A stretch of DNA of 8,743 bases from Candidatus Omnitrophota bacterium (GTDB lineage: Bacteria > Omnitrophota > Gorgyraeia > 2-02-FULL-51-18 > JAGOUK01), in assembly GCA_015231685.1 (NCBI GenBank), contig JADGBA010000046.1:1-8743 (forward strand), in the 5' to 3' direction. Both the position numbers and the translations under genes were made by a program. Positions 6,018 through 8,743 of the stretch are shown here, piece after piece. The notes under the pieces were generated by a model. The model was not told the DNA's origin. It made no database searches and saw only the letters and a list, made by a program, of their open reading frames with translations. The first letter of the stretch is position 1. Each line of letters opens with the position of its first letter.

Positions 6018-8743
6018 ATGGAACCGGTAAAACCCAGCTTATGGTACAAGGACGCCGTTATTTATCAGATGCACGTGCGCTCCTTCTACGATTCCAATCA
6101 GGACGGGATCGGGGACTTCCGTGGGCTTACCGAAAAGCTCGACTACCTGCGGGATTTGGGGGTTACGGTCCTGTGGCTCCTGCCGTTTTATCCGTCACCT
6201 CTCAAGGACGACGGTTATGACATTTCGGATTATACCAAGGTGCACTCGCTTTACGGCAACCTGACCGAATTCCGGCATTTTTTGAAGGAGGCCCACCGCC
6301 GTAATCTCCGGGTCGTGACGGAACTGGTGATCAATCACACCTCGGACCAGCACCCCTGGTTCAAACGTTCTCGCCTGGCGCCCCCGGGCTCCAACTACCG
6401 CAACTTCTACGTGTGGAGCGACACACACAAGAAGTACAAGGATGCCCGGGTGATCTTCAAGGACTTTGAACATTCCAACTGGACCTGGGACCACGTGGCG
6501 GGATCGTATTACTGGCACCGCTTCTATTCGCATCAGCCGGATTTGAACTTCGACCACCCCGAGGTCAAGAAATGCGTGTTTCAGTGGGTGGACTTCTGGA
6601 TGGGGATGGGCGTCGACGGGCTGAGGCTTGATGCGGTGCCCTATCTTTATGAGCGCGAGGGGACCTCGTGTGAGAATCTCGAGGAAACCCACGCGTTTTT
6701 GAAGGAGCTGAGGGCGCACGTCGATTCCAGATATCCTGAGGGGATGCTTCTTGCCGAGGCCAATCAGTGGCCTGAAGACGCGGCGCGGTATTTCGGATCC
6801 GGGGACGAGTGCCATATGGCGTTCAACTTCCCGGTGATGCCCCGGATGTTTATGGGAATTCACATGGAGGACCGCTTCCCGATTGCGGATATTCTGAACC
6901 AGACGCCGGCCATTCCGGAGAACTGCCAGTGGACACTGTTCCTGCGGAATCACGATGAGCTGACACTTGAAATGGTGACGGATGAAGAGCGTGATTATAT
7001 GTACCGCGTGTACGCGAGCGACCCGCAGGCGCGGATCAATCTGGGCATCCGGCGGCGCCTGGCGCCGCTTCTCGGGAATAATCGCCGGAAGATCGAGCTC
7101 ATGAACGGGCTTCTTCTTTCTCTGCCCGGCACACCCGTCATCTACTACGGGGACGAAATCGGCATGGGCGACAACATCTTCCTGGGTGACCGCAACGGTG
7201 TGCGCACCCCCATGCAGTGGAGCAGCGACCGGAACGCCGGCTTTTCCAAGGCCAACCCCCAGCGGCTTTATCTTCCGGCGGTCATTGACCCTGAATATCA
7301 TTACGAGACGGTCAACGTGGAGGCCCACGAGCAGAACCCGCATTCGCTTCTGTGGTGGACGCGGCGGATCATCGGCCACCGCAAACGGTTCAAGGCCTTC
7401 GGCCGCGGATCGATACGGTTCCTGAATCCCAAGAACCCGAAGATCCTGGTCTTTATCCGTGAATACCAAAACGAAAAAATCCTGGTGGCGGCCAATCTCT
7501 CAAGGTTTGTCCAGTGTGTGGAACTGGATCTCTCAAGTTACCAGGGCATGGTCCCGGTAGAAATTTTTGGCAAGACGCCCTTTCCGGCGGTCGGAGAGCT
7601 GCCATACTTTCTGACCATGGGTCCCCACGGGTTTTATTGGTTTTCTTTACAGGCGGCAACGAACGCGTTGACGGCGGCCCCGACCGAAGAAGGGGGGATC
7701 CCGCAGATCGAGATCGAGGGCGAATGGGATGATCTGCTGGAGGGGCGGTGGAAAGGGGTATTTGAGGAGATTCTGCCGGGGTACCTGCAAAAGTGCCGTT
7801 GGTTTTCGGGAAAAAGCCGCCGCTTGAAGAGCGCCCGTATTGCCGAATGCATCCCGCTGGAATACGAGGGGACGCTTTCCTATATCTTGTTCGTTCAGAC
7901 CGAATATTTGGCCGGTCAGCCTGAGACCTATCTTTTGCCGGCGGGTTTTTATCCGGGTGAGGACAGCCGCGTGTTCAGGGAAAAGTATTCTCGTTCGGTG
8001 ATCGCGCAACTCAGGGTCAAGAACCGGGACCGGGTCCTTGAGGGAGTTGTGTGTGACGCGTTGTATGACCCGCGGTTTTCGCGGGGGCTTCTGGATTTTG
8101 TGGAGCGGCGGAGGCGGACGCGCGCGAGCGCCGGAGAGATGACAGGCTCTCCCGCGCCGCGATTGAGGTCGTGGTTTGCTGACGAATCCATGGCCCGGGA
8201 ACCTCACATTCTCCAGGCGGAGCAGTCAAACAGTTCCGTGGTCTTTGGCGACAAGGCGGTGATGAAGATATACCGCAAAATCGGCAAGGGCCGGAACCCC
8301 GATCTGGAAATTATTCAGCATTTAACGGAGAAGACGGATTTCCGGCATGTGCCGTCTTTGGGGGGAGCTATTGAGTATCAGGCGCGCGGAGAAACCACCA
8401 CGCTCGGGATGGTTCAGGAATGGATCCTGAATCAGGGGGATGCCTGGAAGCACGCCCTCGAACAGATCCGTGTGTTCCAGAGACGGATGGCGGAGAACCC
8501 CGATTCCGTTCTTCCGTTGCTGCCCGCGGCTGACCCGGTGGATTTGGCGTCCGAGGAACTGCCTGCGGAGGCGGAGGAGTTGGTGGGAGAATTTTTGGCC
8601 GACACGCGTCAGCTGGGTGTGCGTACAGCCGGCATGCATGCCGCGCTCGCTTCCGGTGCCGGCGATCCCCTTTTTGAGGCCGAGGACATGACGCTTCTGG
8701 ATCAGAGATCGCTCTTTCAGTCGGTCCGGAGTCTGGCAGAGAG
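6018..8743 (+). CDS. treS: Trehalose synthase-maltokinase fusion (TreS-Mak), 3'-truncated by the window edge
   Basis: Bifunctional cytosolic enzyme: TreS (GH13_16) interconverts trehalose and maltose, and the maltokinase phosphorylates maltose with ATP to alpha-maltose 1-phosphate, the GlgE substrate. The frame runs without a stop from ATG 6018 to the right edge (908 complete codons). TreS spans about residues 1-547: LWYKDAVIYQMHVRSFYDSN near the start, nucleophile D205 in VDGLRLDAVPY, acid/base E247 in LLAEANQWPED, D313 in LRNHDELTLEM, then GIRRRLAPLLGN and GDRNGVRTPMQWS. A beta domain ends at GPHGFYWFSLQA (535-546). After a short linker, the maltokinase N-cap appears (LPGYLQKCRWFSGKSR, about 586-601), then the lobe with EQSNSSVVFGDKAVMKIYR (735-753, likely nucleotide-binding K750) and TRQLGVRTAGMHAALAS. 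The kinase catalytic loop (HGDxHLGQ type) is not reached; fusions are usually about 1,100 residues, so roughly 200 are missing. The gene starts 10 bases after glgE with only a weak upstream GTGAG. An in-frame ATG at 5985 would add 11 residues with no family resemblance, so 6018 is preferred. Confidence 0.95.
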   Translation, partial: MEPVKPSLWYKDAVIYQMHVRSFYDSNQDGIGDFRGLTEKLDYLRDLGVTVLWLLPFYPSPLKDDGYDISDYTKVHSLYGNLTEFRHFLKEAHRRNLRVVTELVINHTSDQHPWFKRSRLAPPGSNYRNFYVWSDTHKKYKDARVIFKDFEHSNWTWDHVAGSYYWHRFYSHQPDLNFDHPEVKKCVFQWVDFWMGMGVDGLRLDAVPYLYEREGTSCENLEETHAFLKELRAHVDSRYPEGMLLAEANQWPEDAARYFGSGDECHMAFNFPVMPRMFMGIHMEDRFPIADILNQTPAIPENCQWTLFLRNHDELTLEMVTDEERDYMYRVYASDPQARINLGIRRRLAPLLGNNRRKIELMNGLLLSLPGTPVIYYGDEIGMGDNIFLGDRNGVRTPMQWSSDRNAGFSKANPQRLYLPAVIDPEYHYETVNVEAHEQNPHSLLWWTRRIIGHRKRFKAFGRGSIRFLNPKNPKILVFIREYQNEKILVAANLSRFVQCVELDLSSYQGMVPVEIFGKTPFPAVGELPYFLTMGPHGFYWFSLQAATNALTAAPTEEGGIPQIEIEGEWDDLLEGRWKGVFEEILPGYLQKCRWFSGKSRRLKSARIAECIPLEYEGTLSYILFVQTEYLAGQPETYLLPAGFYPGEDSRVFREKYSRSVIAQLRVKNRDRVLEGVVCDALYDPRFSRGLLDFVERRRRTRASAGEMTGSPAPRLRSWFADESMAREPHILQAEQSNSSVVFGDKAVMKIYRKIGKGRNPDLEIIQHLTEKTDFRHVPSLGGAIEYQARGETTTLGMVQEWILNQGDAWKHALEQIRVFQRRMAENPDSVLPLLPAADPVDLASEELPAEAEELVGEFLADTRQLGVRTAGMHAALASGAGDPLFEAEDMTLLDQRSLFQSVRSLAE

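Noticed and set aside
7052..7068. Perfect inverted repeat GCGGCGCC-T-GGCGCCGC that could form a hairpin
   Set aside because: It encodes the conserved TreS segment IRRRLAPL in GC-rich codons, has a one-base centre, no T-tract after it, and lies in mid-gene, so it is not a terminator or operator.
6195..7469. Long antisense open frame (424 codons) opposite treS
   Set aside because: A shadow of the TreS reading frame: no domain or catalytic motif is recognisable, and the + strand frame carries every conserved TreS motif.

Overview
The window is a dense, single-strand bacterial operon fragment: four consecutive + strand genes with almost no intergenic DNA. All four belong to alpha-glucan metabolism of the GlgE (maltose-1-phosphate) type. 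No RNA gene, mobile element, CRISPR array, promoter or terminator is visible, and there is no gene-free stretch longer than 10 bases. The DNA is GC-rich by eye with strong GC preference at third codon positions, which is why many long antisense shadow frames exist. The host is a bacterium. GlgE operons with a fused trehalose synthase-maltokinase and a DUF3536-type GH57 protein occur in several phyla, and I cannot place this one from sequence alone.

Layout: 1-1579 is the 3' part of glgB (GH13 glycogen branching enzyme; N-terminal CBM48 region lies outside the window). 1576-4071 is a complete GH57-family glycosidase with a C-terminal DUF3536-type region, joined to glgB by an ATGA overlap. 4052-6007 is a complete glgE (alpha-1,4-glucan:maltose-1-phosphate maltosyltransferase), starting with TTG inside the end of the GH57 gene. 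6018-8743 is the 5' part of a treS-mak fusion (trehalose synthase plus maltokinase), open to the right edge and cut before the kinase catalytic loop.

How they fit: TreS interconverts trehalose and maltose, the fused maltokinase turns maltose plus ATP into alpha-maltose 1-phosphate, GlgE adds the maltosyl unit to a growing alpha-1,4-glucan, and GlgB inserts alpha-1,6 branches. The GH57 protein has no settled role; its position suggests it trims, remodels or branches the same polymer.

The oddest feature is at the left edge: bases 1-55 recur exactly at 70-124, in frame, duplicating the first strand of the GlgB catalytic barrel. The repeat begins at base 1 and is exactly 55 bases long, so an assembly-graph artefact at a contig end is at least as likely as a true duplication. 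Otherwise this is a well-formed version of a known pathway; I see no strong evidence of an undescribed system, and the least understood component is the GH57-DUF3536 protein.
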